Source: Rossellomorea vietnamensis (GTDB lineage Bacteria; Bacillota; Bacilli; Bacillales; Bacillaceae_B). Taken from it: a stretch of 64,000 nucleotides of DNA. Every line of letters begins with the position of its first letter. Position 1 is the stretch's first letter. The position numbers and the translations under genes were made by a program. The notes under the pieces are model-generated. The model did no database searches. It was not told the DNA's origin and was given only the letters and a program-made list of their open reading frames with translations. Below, piece by piece: positions 9,233 through 17,388 of the stretch. The DNA lies in the NCBI RefSeq assembly GCF_001305855.1, contig NZ_LIXZ01000008.1, forward strand, positions 124,001 to 188,000, in the 5' to 3' direction.

Positions 9233-9785
9233 ACCTTTTTTCCGTCTTTTGCTTATTGATATAAGCTTCTTCTTCCTTAGGTGACAGCAGGCTGGTCGCT
9301 TTTCCGACGGTCCCGTCCTGAATCCGCCAAATCGTGTTATGATCACTCACGGCATCAGAGAAATCTCCCTCTTTCCAGCTCTTCAATATATCTTCGTATG
9401 TACTTTCATGCTTATACTGATTGATTTCTAATTGATTGAGCAGGTACTCAATCCGCTCATCCGTAATTTGGAAGAATGACCACTTTTCTTTTGCCGCAAC
9501 CTTTTGGTGGCTCATGGCATGTATGTACTGCTGCATCAGTTTTTCGCTTAAGGGGGTTTTGACTTCTTCACCGAAAGGGTTTCGACCTTCACTTACTTTC
9601 TGTCCATCCTCTCCATCGCCACTCATTTCTACCCCCGCCGTTTGTTCCACGGTACCAACATCTGCATCTTCGTCTGATCCGCCAATCACTCCCCCCATAT
9701 TTAAAGTACCCAAAGCTATGTAAACGCCTAAAGCAGTTAACAATAATACACTTCCGATGATGATTCCGACTGTCTTCTTGCTCAC
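9231..9785 (-). CDS. Uncharacterised single-pass membrane protein (possibly DUF6241)
   Basis: The protein has 184 residues. A transmembrane helix near residues 7-27 (VGIIIGSVLLLTALGVYI) is followed by a Gly/Asp/Glu-rich linker (to about residue 75) and a C-terminal soluble part with MQQYIHAMSHQKV and KEKWSFFQITDERIEYLLNQ. The latter resembles a small Bacillales family of unknown function that I believe is DUF6241, though this is recalled, not searched. The GTG start follows AGGGGGAG with 8-nt spacing. It converges on the LCP gene and is monocistronic. The soluble part should lie outside the membrane. No function can be assigned. Confidence 0.7.
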   Translation of the reverse strand: MSKKTVGIIIGSVLLLTALGVYIALGTLNMGGVIGGSDEDADVGTVEQTAGVEMSGDGEDGQKVSEGRNPFGEEVKTPLSEKLMQQYIHAMSHQKVAAKEKWSFFQITDERIEYLLNQLEINQYKHESTYEDILKSWKEGDFSDAVSDHNTIWRIQDGTVGKATSLLSPKEEEAYINKQKTEKR

Positions 9786-9993
9786 GATTCAATCTCCCCC
9801 TCGTATTCGAACCCATTTCTATATGTACACTTCTTCTAGATTACACTTGCGTAGTCCTTCAAGAACGCAAAAATAGCCATCCTTTTATTACCAGGGTGAA
9901 AAAACGGTCGCTAAGTTGGTTGTCATTTGAAACCGAATTCCGTATAATATTCCATTGTTTATCGATTATTACATAAAGGGAGATCTGATACAT

Positions 9994-11160
9994 TTGAAGA
10001 AACAGTCGTGGTTGTCACTTCAGTTCTTTGCGATATTTTTTACATGGGGGATTTTCATTCCTTATTGGACAGCGTGGTTGGTGGAAAGTAAGGACTTCTC
10101 CATTTCGGCGGCGAGTACGGTGATTGCTGTGGGGATGATAGCACGGTCGTTTTCGAGCTTCTTCGTATTTCCGAAGTTGAGCCAGACAGTTTCATTGGGA
10201 CGTTTATCCAGATGGTTAGTATTGATTTCCGGTGCTGCCCTCTTATTGTTCCTGCCTATGGATTCATTCGGGATGGTGATCGGGTGTATGGTGTTGTTCA
10301 GCCTTGTGTATCCGATGCTGCTTCCGATGGTGGAGAGCATGGCGGCTGTGATGATGAAGGAAGATGGGATTGATTATGGCCGGAGCCGTTCCTGGGGATC
10401 GATCGGGTATACGACGGCACTGCTTGCGGTTGGATTTCTGACATCGATCTTTACCGAAGGGGCCGTGATTTATCTTCTGTTTGGCGGGATCGTCGTAATC
10501 TTGCTTTCTTCCCTCGCGAAATTGCCACAGTCCATGAGCGGGACACGTGGTCAGGAGAAGCTTTCTTATAGGAGACTTCTGAAATCCCGTAAGTTTGTCT
10601 GGGCGATGGTGATCGTCGTCTTGATTCAGGGAGCACATGCTTCTTATTATAATTATGGCGTTCTTTATTTGAAGGAATTAGATGTGAGTGCTGTTTATAT
10701 CGGCGTGATCTTAAATGTTGCCGTGTTATCGGAAATCCTGTTCTTTGCGTTTTCAGACCGGCTGCTGAAGGGAAAGAGCATTTCCGTCATGTTCATGATA
10801 GCAGCAGGGGCTGCTGTGACGCGTTGGACTTTGTTGTTCCTCTTCCCCAGCACCCCTGTCTTCATCTTTACCCAACTTTTTCATTCTCTAACCTTCGGAC
10901 TGACCCATTATGCATTTATGCGGTTGATTTATGAAGAATTGGAGAGCAAGGATATTCCTGCAGCCCAGGGTGTGTACACTTCCCTTGGAATGGGATTGAG
11001 CACGGCTGTTCTGACGTTTATCGGCGGCTTCTTGTATGACATCTCACCCGGGACGGCTTTCATGGGGATGGCCGTGGTTGTGGCACCTTGTGTGGTGCTT
11101 GGTGGATGGATGTATTGGAAGTATGACCGTGGGGTTGAGGGTGTGTTTAGTTATAAATGA
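9994..11160 (+). CDS. MFS transporter, phenylpropionate permease-like family (YwbF-like)
   Basis: A 388-residue integral membrane protein with about 11-12 hydrophobic segments. It starts with the pattern WLSLQFFAIFFTWGIFIPYW, typical of the MFS_1-like group that includes E. coli HcaT and B. subtilis YwbF, and has an RSRSWGSIGY motif after helix 4. The TTG at 9994 is taken as start because it follows AAGGGAG at about 10-nt spacing and gives the family's short N-terminus. Earlier in-frame codons from 9955 have no ribosome binding site. The substrate is unknown, although HcaT-like proteins move aromatic acids or nucleosides. The gene stands alone with its own terminator. Confidence 0.85.
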   Translation: MKKQSWLSLQFFAIFFTWGIFIPYWTAWLVESKDFSISAASTVIAVGMIARSFSSFFVFPKLSQTVSLGRLSRWLVLISGAALLLFLPMDSFGMVIGCMVLFSLVYPMLLPMVESMAAVMMKEDGIDYGRSRSWGSIGYTTALLAVGFLTSIFTEGAVIYLLFGGIVVILLSSLAKLPQSMSGTRGQEKLSYRRLLKSRKFVWAMVIVVLIQGAHASYYNYGVLYLKELDVSAVYIGVILNVAVLSEILFFAFSDRLLKGKSISVMFMIAAGAAVTRWTLLFLFPSTPVFIFTQLFHSLTFGLTHYAFMRLIYEELESKDIPAAQGVYTSLGMGLSTAVLTFIGGFLYDISPGTAFMGMAVVVAPCVVLGGWMYWKYDRGVEGVFSYK

Positions 11161-11167
11161 TGATGGG

Positions 11168-11199
11168 CCGTTCGGGATGGGATTCCGGGCGGTTTTTTT
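11168..11199 (+). terminator. Terminator after the MFS gene
   Basis: The stem CCGTTCGG/CCGGGCGG (two G-U pairs) is followed by seven T. Confidence 0.85.
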
Positions 11200-12160
11200 A
11201 TGCGAAGGTTTTGGTGTAGACAGTTCCTTTGGTAGAACCGGTCCGTTTTAGGTTAAGGGATTTCAGGATTTCTGCTGCGGTTTTCGCAGATGAAAGTTGA
11301 AGGAAATCTCTCAGTTCTTGGTTGGTGATGAAAGGTTTGATGAGGAGGAAGTAGTCTTCTATGGCTTTGAGATGCGCGGTTCTGGATACGTAATCGCAGT
11401 TTGGGCAAAGCCATGTTCCCATTTTTCTTATCATGATGTGGGAGCACCTTTCACACTGGACTCCTTTGATGAGATCGGCTTCTGTCAGTTGATAGGTTAA
11501 CAGGATGGGCGAATAGGATGGTTGGTGCTGATTGAGGAGGAGTCTTTTTACTTTTTTAACATCGATGATTTCACGGGTGAACCGGGTATTCATCTTACTG
11601 ATTTCACTTACGAGATTTTGGGCATGGATCATTTTGTCGTGTGGAGGGATCCTTTTGTGACCTGGAGACATTTTAAGGATCGTAGCTGGGTTACTGAAAG
11701 CGACGAGGAATTCAATCGGCGGACAAGGGAGTTTATTATTGAAGAACCATTTCTGCAGGAATAGTTTCTGGCGGTTGGCCTGTGCGATGGGGTCGGGATA
11801 ACCTGTTTCGATTCCCTTGAAGTTTTGCGAAAGCTGATTGAATTCCGGATCAATGGTCACGGTTCCGGCTATATTTTTGATTTCAATCGCCAGGGAGTAA
11901 CAGGGCGTGACCAGGAGACTATCAATCTGGAAATAGTCTGGTGCGAGGGGCAGCCTGAGATCATTGAAGATCATGTACTTTTTGTCAGTCAGAAAACTCA
12001 AATGATAATCGACCGACTTCTCTCCTATGTAACCCGCTTTTCGTTTCCTTACATCCTTCTCAATGAGGGATCTCTTCGGATGGTTTGGAGGTTTCAGCCT
12101 ATCCAGTAAGGCTTCTGTTTGAAGAAGTTTGAGAGGCGGGGTACGTTTTTTGACATTCAT
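11198..12160 (-). CDS. NERD-domain protein with C-terminal zinc ribbon
   Basis: A 320-residue protein. The region from about residue 40 to 150 matches the nuclease-related domain: KAGYIGEKSVDYHLSFL, NDLRLPL, FQIDSLLVTPCYSLAIEIKN and a later KLFLQKWF. The C-terminal part contains two CxxC pairs (CERC and CPNC) that could bind one zinc. NERD proteins are related to restriction-enzyme-like nucleases, but most are uncharacterised. The start at ATG 12160 is preferred over GTG 12172 because AAAGGAG lies 11 nt upstream of it and would touch the GTG. It is monocistronic and borders the 346-bp repeat block. Confidence 0.88.
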   Translation of the reverse strand: MNVKKRTPPLKLLQTEALLDRLKPPNHPKRSLIEKDVRKRKAGYIGEKSVDYHLSFLTDKKYMIFNDLRLPLAPDYFQIDSLLVTPCYSLAIEIKNIAGTVTIDPEFNQLSQNFKGIETGYPDPIAQANRQKLFLQKWFFNNKLPCPPIEFLVAFSNPATILKMSPGHKRIPPHDKMIHAQNLVSEISKMNTRFTREIIDVKKVKRLLLNQHQPSYSPILLTYQLTEADLIKGVQCERCSHIMIRKMGTWLCPNCDYVSRTAHLKAIEDYFLLIKPFITNQELRDFLQLSSAKTAAEILKSLNLKRTGSTKGTVYTKTFA

Positions 12161-12247
12161 AGGGGGGATCACTCCTTTGGGGATTGGTTTATAGAATAGT
12201 TCTACTTTTATTGGGAAAATCCTGCTTTTTGAGGGGAATTGGTTTTG

Positions 12248-12593
12248 GATTGTCTGGTTTTAGTTGGGAGTGGGGTTTGGGATGGGGTTTGTGGGCCGTT
12301 TGAGAGGCTGGTTTCTTTATGTGGATCCTTGTCGCAGAGGAATCATGCGGGATTTGAGAGGGATCATGCCGGATTTAGAATAATCGTGCGGCATTAGGGT
12401 TTTTCATGCGGGGTGCTGATTATTTATGCGAGATTTGGAATATTCGTGTCGCGGTGTCGAATTTCCTTTACCCGTCCCTACTACTAAGCTCTTCCGGCAC
12501 CAAGTCCCATCTCCGTGAACAGGCAGGGGCTCGGTTCTTAAAACAGTGTATTTTTGGGTTTTTGATCTTCTTTTTGAACGAATTTCTTCTTTA
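12248..12593. repeat. 346-bp tandem repeat, copy 1
   Basis: Begins GATTGTCTGGTTTTAG and ends just before the next copy of the same start. The centre holds a run of roughly 21-bp sub-repeats built on TCATGC(G/C)GG or TCGTGC(G/C)G, for example near 12342, 12363, 12385 and 12407. This copy is the most diverged (G-to-A and short indel changes). No gene with a ribosome binding site and plausible protein is seen. Confidence 0.9.
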
Positions 12594-12939
12594 GATTGTC
12601 TGTTTTAGCTGGGATTGGGGTTCGGGATGGAGATTGTGGGCCGTTTAGGAGGCTGGTTTCTTTATGTAGATCCTTGTCGTGGAAGAATCATGCGGGTTTG
12701 GAGGGGGATCGTGCCGGATTAGAGATAACCGTGCGGGTTATGGGTTTTTCATGCTCGATGCTGATTATTCATGCGACATTTCAAATAATCATGCCGCCGT
12801 GTCGAATATTCTTTATGCGTCCTTCCTCCTATGCCCTTCCGGCTCAAGAGTCCCTTCTCCGTGAACAGGCAGAGGCCCGGTTCTTAAAACAGTGTATTTT
12901 TGGGTTTTTGATCTTCTTTTTGAACGAATTTCTTCTTTA
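12594..12939. repeat. 346-bp tandem repeat, copy 2
   Basis: Starts GATTGTCTGTTTTAGC at 12594, exactly 346 bp before copy 3. The last 80 bp (GTGAACAGGCAG through TTCTTCTTTA) are almost identical to those of copy 1. The same TCATGC-type sub-repeats occupy its middle, near 12688, 12710 and 12772. Confidence 0.9.
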
Positions 12940-13165
12940 GATTGTCTGTTTTAGCTGGGATTGGGGTTCGGGATGGAGATTGTGGGCCGTTTGAGAGGCT
13001 GATCTCTCGATTTGGATCCTCGTCGCGAAGGAATCATGCGAGTTTTAAAGGGAATCATGCCGGATTGCAGATAATCGTGCCGCCTAAGAGCCTTTCGTGC
13101 GGGATACGAATTTTTCATGCGGTATTCCCAATAATCATGCCACCCTGTCGAATAATCTTCACAAT
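12940..13165. repeat. 346-bp tandem repeat, copy 3 (incomplete)
   Basis: Matches copy 2 at constant 346-bp offset from 12940 to about 13165 (GTCGAATA at 12801 and 13147), then breaks off before the terminator of the LysM gene. It lacks the final 120 bp of the unit. Sub-repeats lie near 13033, 13055, 13076, 13097, 13116 and 13135. Confidence 0.88.
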
Positions 13166-13170
13166 CTAAT

Positions 13171-13203
13171 AAAAAACGCCCTACCCTAAACAGGCAGGAC
13201 GCT
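13171..13203 (-). terminator. Terminator of the LysM-NlpC/P60 gene
   Basis: On the minus strand CGTCCTGCC pairs with GGTAGGGCG (G-U pairs allowed), followed by TTTTTT. The loop contains the CTAAACAGGCAG word also seen at 17264. Confidence 0.75.
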
Positions 13204-13213
13204 CCAATCAAAC

Positions 13214-14134
13214 TTAAAATCTCTTATACCCAACAAACTTAGGATTCCAATACGTATTGCTCAACTTGGAAACCACCACTCCGCTGTCAGATGCGTGGAT
13301 GAATTCTCCGTTTCCAACGTAGATTCCCATGTGGCTGATGCCGGCTTTGTACGTATTCTCGAAGAATACAAGGTCGCCTGCTTTCGGGCTGGATACGAAG
13401 GATGACTTGCTGTAGTAGCCTTCTGTGTTCGTACGTGCAATTGATTGTCCCGCCTGGTTGAAGACGTAGTAGATGAATCCGCTGCAGTCGAAGCCGGATG
13501 GTGATGTGCCTCCCCATGCGTACGGTGTTCCTACGTATTTCTTCGCGATGTCTACGACGTTTGATGATGGTGTTTGAGTTCCACCGTCAGATGAACCATT
13601 AATGGAAAGCTTTTGGCCGACGTAAATAGTATCTGAGCTTAAGCCGTTCCATGACTTGATGGATGACACGCTCACGTCATAACGGATGGCGATATGGGAA
13701 AGGGTGTCCCCTGATTGTACTGTATAGGTACTTGATCCCGTAGACGGTGGTGGCGTTGTTGTTCCGCCAGAAGAAACGATCAACGTTTGACCGGGATAGA
13801 TCACATCACTACTCAGGTTGTTCCATGATTTCAGTTCAGCAACATACACATCGTATTTGGCACCGATTTTTGATAGATAGTCACCTGATTGGACGGTATA
13901 GGTTTTGGCAGAAGAACTGCTTGGAGCTGATACTTCCAGTACTTGATTCACATAGATCAAGTCAGAGTTCAGGTTATTCCAGTTTTTCAGGTTTGAAACG
14001 GATGTATCATATTTATATGCAATCACGGAAAGGGAATCACCAGATTGTACGCGGTAAGAAGCCGCTTCCGTTGAATTGGCAGCCATTGTCGAGACTAGTG
14101 CAGCAGCAGTAAAGGCAATAATTGATTTCTTCAA
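13214..14134 (-). CDS. Secreted peptidoglycan DL-endopeptidase, three LysM domains plus NlpC/P60
   Basis: A 306-residue protein with a signal peptide ([20 protein letters not shown]), LysM domains at about 26-70, 76-121 and 136-180 joined by Ser/Thr-rich linkers, and an NlpC/P60 domain from about 190. The catalytic cysteine is in [12 protein letters not shown], the histidine in ISHMGIYVG, and a polar third residue lies near FIHASDSG. This is the LytE/LytF/CwlS architecture, whose members cut D-gamma-glutamyl-meso-DAP bonds for cell separation or elongation. The gene is monocistronic. A paralogue with the same domain order is at 52545-53609. Which B. subtilis enzyme it replaces cannot be told. 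Confidence 0.93.
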   Translation of the reverse strand: MKKSIIAFTAAALVSTMAANSTEAASYRVQSGDSLSVIAYKYDTSVSNLKNWNNLNSDLIYVNQVLEVSAPSSSSAKTYTVQSGDYLSKIGAKYDVYVAELKSWNNLSSDVIYPGQTLIVSSGGTTTPPPSTGSSTYTVQSGDTLSHIAIRYDVSVSSIKSWNGLSSDTIYVGQKLSINGSSDGGTQTPSSNVVDIAKKYVGTPYAWGGTSPSGFDCSGFIYYVFNQAGQSIARTNTEGYYSKSSFVSSPKAGDLVFFENTYKAGISHMGIYVGNGEFIHASDSGVVVSKLSNTYWNPKFVGYKRF

Positions 14135-14468
14135 AAAAATGTCTCCTCTTCATAGATAGTGTCGAATTTTAGTGCTTGTCCATTATCTATGAAATAGACT
14201 GATATTTTAATAGGCTTATTTTCTTATATGAAGAAATATCAGGAAGAAACCCCAGTATAATAGCACTTGGTACTTTATGGGTTTAATTCCAATTGCCACT
14301 AAACAAATGACAATTCTTGAATTTACACTTATCCCTGGTCATATTAGAAATTGGTAGATACACCTGTCGAAAACTGCTCAAGGAACAAATAGGAAAAATA
14401 TTGAATGAAGTAGTGAATCTACTTCTATCTGTTGATATACTTTTAGTATCAAACTTAAAGGTGATTCC
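14135..14468. other. Gene-free divergent upstream region
   Basis: This 334-bp AT-rich stretch lies between the divergent LysM hydrolase and a membrane protein gene and should hold both promoters. TAGATA and TATCTA flank an interval at 14153-14191. No convincing -35/-10 pair, RNA or short gene was recognised. Confidence 0.5.
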
Positions 14469-15344
14469 ATGATAAAAAGTAAATTAAAAGTAATCTTTCT
14501 CTCAATTGTTCTGGTACTATTGCTCACACCTATTCTTTTCCCTCTCGAATCTTATCTTCAGACGGTAGGAACGTATACTTTAGTAGGCGGGATATTAATG
14601 ATTGTGGTCGGAATTCCCGTGACGTTCCTTGCGGGAGTGGTCACAAGGAAAATGAAGCAGTATGCTCATATAGTAAACTTCATTATTCACATTCTTCCTT
14701 CCCTGCTTGTCAGCATCTATATGTTTGGTCTTGCCTCACCTCTTTTTTCTATGCCCTATGCAGGTGTACCGATCTTCGCTTCTACTATTTTCTATGTGGT
14801 AGATGAAATTATTTATCAAAAAATAAACCTAAGGGGCAGATTTATAAAAGGAATTTTCCTGCTCCCTGCAGCAGTCTATTTACTGTACATTGGCCCTTCT
14901 CTTTATACAGGCTTCTTGACCCGGCAAACTTCAACTCAGATCAATGAGAAAGGCTCACCTGAGGTTTCGCTGACATTCGATGGAGAAGAGATTCCGATCA
15001 AGAGCAGCTATTGCTGGACTTCAGACGGTGAAGGTTGTGTCTATGGCACAGAACACTTTCCCCTGCCTGAGGAAAAAGTGAATAATGTGAAGGAAATAAC
15101 GATGACTTCACCTGCTACACTCGATTTTTCATTTGAGAATAGTGAGGGTGAGCCCACTATTTATGCTTACTATCATGATGGGAAGGATTTCAAAGAAATA
15201 GAAGAAGCAGGCAACAAAATAAACATCCCAAATGATATCCCTGAACAGGCGATCAAATTTGTTGTGAAGTGGGACAATAATGAAATGGTCAAGTTCTTTG
15301 TTGGTGTGAGGACTGGGATACTTACAAACGGGAGAACATTCTAA
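14469..15344 (+). CDS. Uncharacterised membrane protein with extracytoplasmic C-terminal domain
   Basis: The family is not recognised. The first half of this 291-residue protein holds about five hydrophobic segments (residues 8-25, 33-60, 68-95, 98-115 and 133-152). The second half is soluble and probably outside, with two cysteines close together (SSYCWTSDGEGCVYG) that could form a disulfide, and beta-rich sequence at the end. The start follows AAAGGTGATTCC. The gene stands alone between its own promoter region and a strong terminator. A role in envelope biology is only a guess. Confidence 0.7.
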   Translation: MIKSKLKVIFLSIVLVLLLTPILFPLESYLQTVGTYTLVGGILMIVVGIPVTFLAGVVTRKMKQYAHIVNFIIHILPSLLVSIYMFGLASPLFSMPYAGVPIFASTIFYVVDEIIYQKINLRGRFIKGIFLLPAAVYLLYIGPSLYTGFLTRQTSTQINEKGSPEVSLTFDGEEIPIKSSYCWTSDGEGCVYGTEHFPLPEEKVNNVKEITMTSPATLDFSFENSEGEPTIYAYYHDGKDFKEIEEAGNKINIPNDIPEQAIKFVVKWDNNEMVKFFVGVRTGILTNGRTF

Positions 15345-15357
15345 GGACTCTACTAAA

Positions 15358-15390
15358 CCTTGAGGCATTCAGTTGCCTCAAGGTTTTTTT
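15358..15390 (+). terminator. Terminator after the membrane protein gene
   Basis: The perfect 10-bp stem CCTTGAGGCA/TGCCTCAAGG is followed by seven T. Confidence 0.92.
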
Positions 15391-15432
15391 ATGATCATCA
15401 CCAACTTAAATGTAAACGGCTACAATTTTTCG

Positions 15433-15461
15433 TTGACAACTTGTATATACATGAATACAAT
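15433..15461 (+). promoter_or_regulatory. treP sigma-A promoter
   Basis: TTGACA at 15433-15438 and TACAAT at 15456-15461 are separated by 17 bp. A TreR operator half-overlaps the spacer, so repression by blocking polymerase is expected. Confidence 0.85.
15441..15452. promoter_or_regulatory. TreR operator 1
   Basis: TTGTATATACAT, one base from the palindrome TTGTATATACAA known for TreR of B. subtilis. It lies between -35 and -10 of the treP promoter. Confidence 0.85.
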
Positions 15462-15472
15462 AAGAGTATATC

Positions 15473-15484
15473 TTGTATATACAA
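15473..15484. promoter_or_regulatory. TreR operator 2
   Basis: The perfect palindrome TTGTATATACAA, 11 bp after the -10 element, is placed to bind together with operator 1. Confidence 0.9.
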
Positions 15485-15498
15485 CACCCCGAATAAAA

Positions 15499-15512
15499 TG
15501 AAAGCGTTTTGA
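15499..15512. promoter_or_regulatory. cre-like site for CcpA in the treP leader
   Basis: TGAAAGCGTTTTGA differs at one defined position from the cre consensus TGWNANCGNTNWCA. Two weaker candidates follow at about 15527-15540 and at 15572-15585 (TGAAAGCGGGTACA). A site downstream of the start of transcription would act as a roadblock during glucose repression. Confidence 0.65.
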
Positions 15513-15639
15513 CAAAAAGCATCTTTCAGAGCGTTTTCCACATACTATTTAGGGGAATCCATTAATAGAAATGAAAGCGGGTACAACGCTTTTATGAAGG
15601 GTGCCTGCCACCTTTCACCATTCCAAGGGAGGGAATTTC

Positions 15640-17055
15640 ATGAGCGTGAAACGTGAAGACGTTCTCGAAATCATTGAAGCGATTGGCGGCAAGGATAATA
15701 TCCGTACGGCCACTCACTGTGTGACTCGTCTACGGCTGGTGCTGAATGATGAGAAGAAGGTTGATAAAGAAAGATTAGAGGCAATTGATCTGGTGAAGGG
15801 TTCCTTCTCTTCAAACGGTCAGTTCCAGGTTGTCATTGGACAAGGTCTTGTGAATAAAGCGTATCAAATTTTGGCTGAGGAAACAGGGATCGAGCATGCA
15901 TCGAAGCAGGATGTAAAGGATGCGGCGACTCAGAACCTGAATCCCCTGCAGCGCGCGATCAAGGTACTGGCGGATATCTTCATTCCTATCCTGCCGGCGA
16001 TCGTAACGGCCGGTTTGCTGATGGGTCTGAATAATATTCTGACCGGACCGGGGATTTTCTATGATGAGAAATCGGTCATCGATGTTCATAAGCAGTGGGC
16101 AGATTTTGCCTCAATCATTAACTTGATTGCCAACACGGCCTTTGTGTTCCTGCCAGGGTTGATTGGTTGGTCAGCGGTCAAGCGTTTCGGCGGAAGTCCA
16201 TTACTCGGTATCGTATTAGGTCTTATGCTCGTTCATCCGGACTTACTGAACGCTTGGTCGTATGCAAGTGCAGAGAAGATTCCTACATGGAACTTGTTCG
16301 GATTTGAAGTCGACAAGATCGGGTATCAAGGACAAGTTCTCCCGATTCTATTCGCTTCCTATCTATTGGCGAAAATTGAAATGTTCCTGGATAAGAGAGT
16401 TCATGACTCCATCAAGCTCTTAGTCGTGGCACCGGTGGCCCTTCTGATTACCGGATTTGCCGCCTTCATCCTGATCGGCCCTGTAACCTTCTTTATTGGT
16501 AACATGCTGACAGATAGCGTCGTGTGGGTGTTCGATCACGTATCATGGTTAGGTGGTCTCCTGTATGGTGGTTTATACGCCGTCATGGTTATCACGGGGA
16601 TGCACCATACTTTCCTTGCAGTGGACTTACAGCTGGTCGGTAGTGAAGGTGGAACATTCCTATGGCCAATTCTTGCACTATCGAATATTGCACAAGGTTC
16701 AGCAGCGCTTGCCATGATGGTGGTAGCGAAAAAAGAAAACGAAAAGCTTCGCGGCCTTGCTGGTACGTCAGCCATCTCCGCTTATCTTGGAATTACGGAA
16801 CCGGCGATGTTCGGGGTTAACCTGCGCTACCGCTACCCGTTCATCAGTGCCTTGATCGGCTCTGCCATCGGTGGTGTGCTCTTAGCGATGACAGGAACGA
16901 AAGCATTCTCCATCGGTGTAGGTGGATTGCCTGGATTTCTATCGATCATTCCTGAATACTGGATTCCATTCTTCATCGGAATGGCCATCTGTATCGTCGT
17001 ACCGTTCGTACTGACAATCGTCTGGTCCAAATTCAGCAAAAACGAACCAGCATAA
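15640..17055 (+). CDS. treP: Trehalose-specific PTS enzyme IIBC
   Basis: A 471-residue permease that imports trehalose and phosphorylates it to trehalose-6-phosphate. The N-terminal IIB domain has the phosphorylated cysteine at residue 27 in TATHCVTRLRLVL. The IIC membrane domain follows from about residue 105 and contains GMHHTF and GITEPAMFGVN. There is no IIA domain, which is normal for TreP: phosphate comes from another IIA-glucose-type protein. ATG 15640 is chosen because it follows AAGGGAGGG and matches the family start. Expression should be induced by trehalose through TreR and repressed by glucose through CcpA. Confidence 0.95.
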   Translation: MSVKREDVLEIIEAIGGKDNIRTATHCVTRLRLVLNDEKKVDKERLEAIDLVKGSFSSNGQFQVVIGQGLVNKAYQILAEETGIEHASKQDVKDAATQNLNPLQRAIKVLADIFIPILPAIVTAGLLMGLNNILTGPGIFYDEKSVIDVHKQWADFASIINLIANTAFVFLPGLIGWSAVKRFGGSPLLGIVLGLMLVHPDLLNAWSYASAEKIPTWNLFGFEVDKIGYQGQVLPILFASYLLAKIEMFLDKRVHDSIKLLVVAPVALLITGFAAFILIGPVTFFIGNMLTDSVVWVFDHVSWLGGLLYGGLYAVMVITGMHHTFLAVDLQLVGSEGGTFLWPILALSNIAQGSAALAMMVVAKKENEKLRGLAGTSAISAYLGITEPAMFGVNLRYRYPFISALIGSAIGGVLLAMTGTKAFSIGVGGLPGFLSIIPEYWIPFFIGMAICIVVPFVLTIVWSKFSKNEPA

Positions 17056-17080
17056 ACAATAGAGAGAAAACAGTTGCAAC

Positions 17081-17098
17081 AACTTGTATATACAAGTT
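17081..17098. promoter_or_regulatory. TreR operator 3, in the treP-treC gap
   Basis: AACTTGTATATACAAGTT is a perfect 18-bp palindrome containing TTGTATATACAA. TTGCAA at 17074 and TAAACT at 17099 could be a weak promoter around it, giving treC its own TreR-controlled start. Confidence 0.85.
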
Positions 17099-17106
17099 AA
17101 ACTAAG

Positions 17107-17171
17107 GGGGACAAATGAATTCTTAGCACTTACCTGTAAGGGATAGTGATGGGGATGTTTGTCCCCTTTTT
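17107..17171 (+). terminator. Terminator after treP
   Basis: GGGGACAAA at 17107-17115 can pair with TTTGTCCCC at 17158-17166, or a shorter GGGGA/TCCCC stem can form at 17151-17166. Five or more T follow. This would reduce readthrough into treC. Confidence 0.65.
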
Positions 17172-17176
17172 CATGG

Positions 17177-17264
17177 GAGGGACGGACCTTCAAATCTGCT
17201 TGTTTTGGAGCGTCTTTTCCTATTAGATAAGGGTTTCTGACGAAGAATGGAAGGTCCGTCCCTC
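17177..17264. repeat. 88-bp element bounded by inverted copies of the AGGGACGGACCT word
   Basis: GAGGGACGGACCTTC at 17177-17191 and its exact reverse complement at 17250-17264 flank 58 bp without a gene. The rest of the treP-treC gap (17056-17388) holds operator 3, the terminator and another copy at 17347. The layout resembles REP-like palindromic elements. Confidence 0.85.
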
Positions 17265-17346
17265 TAAACAGGCAGACCTTTAAAGAACAAATCGCATTAG
17301 AACAATGATGACATCAAATAAATGAGGCGGATGAGCTAGAAAGTTG

Positions 17347-17358
17347 AGGTCCGTCCCT
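17347..17358. repeat. Copy of the 12-bp word, AGGTCCGTCCCT
   Basis: Exact copy in the treC leader, about 30 bp ahead of the start codon. Confidence 0.9.
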
Positions 17359-17388
17359 CAAAAATATAAGAAGGATGGTGCATGTGGT

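Noticed and set aside
12596..12940. Open frames inside the 346-bp repeats (for example 114 codons at 12596 and 86 codons on the minus strand at 12951-13211)
   Set aside because: They lack ribosome binding sites, repeat with the DNA unit, and change frame and sequence between copies, so they look like chance frames in repeat DNA.
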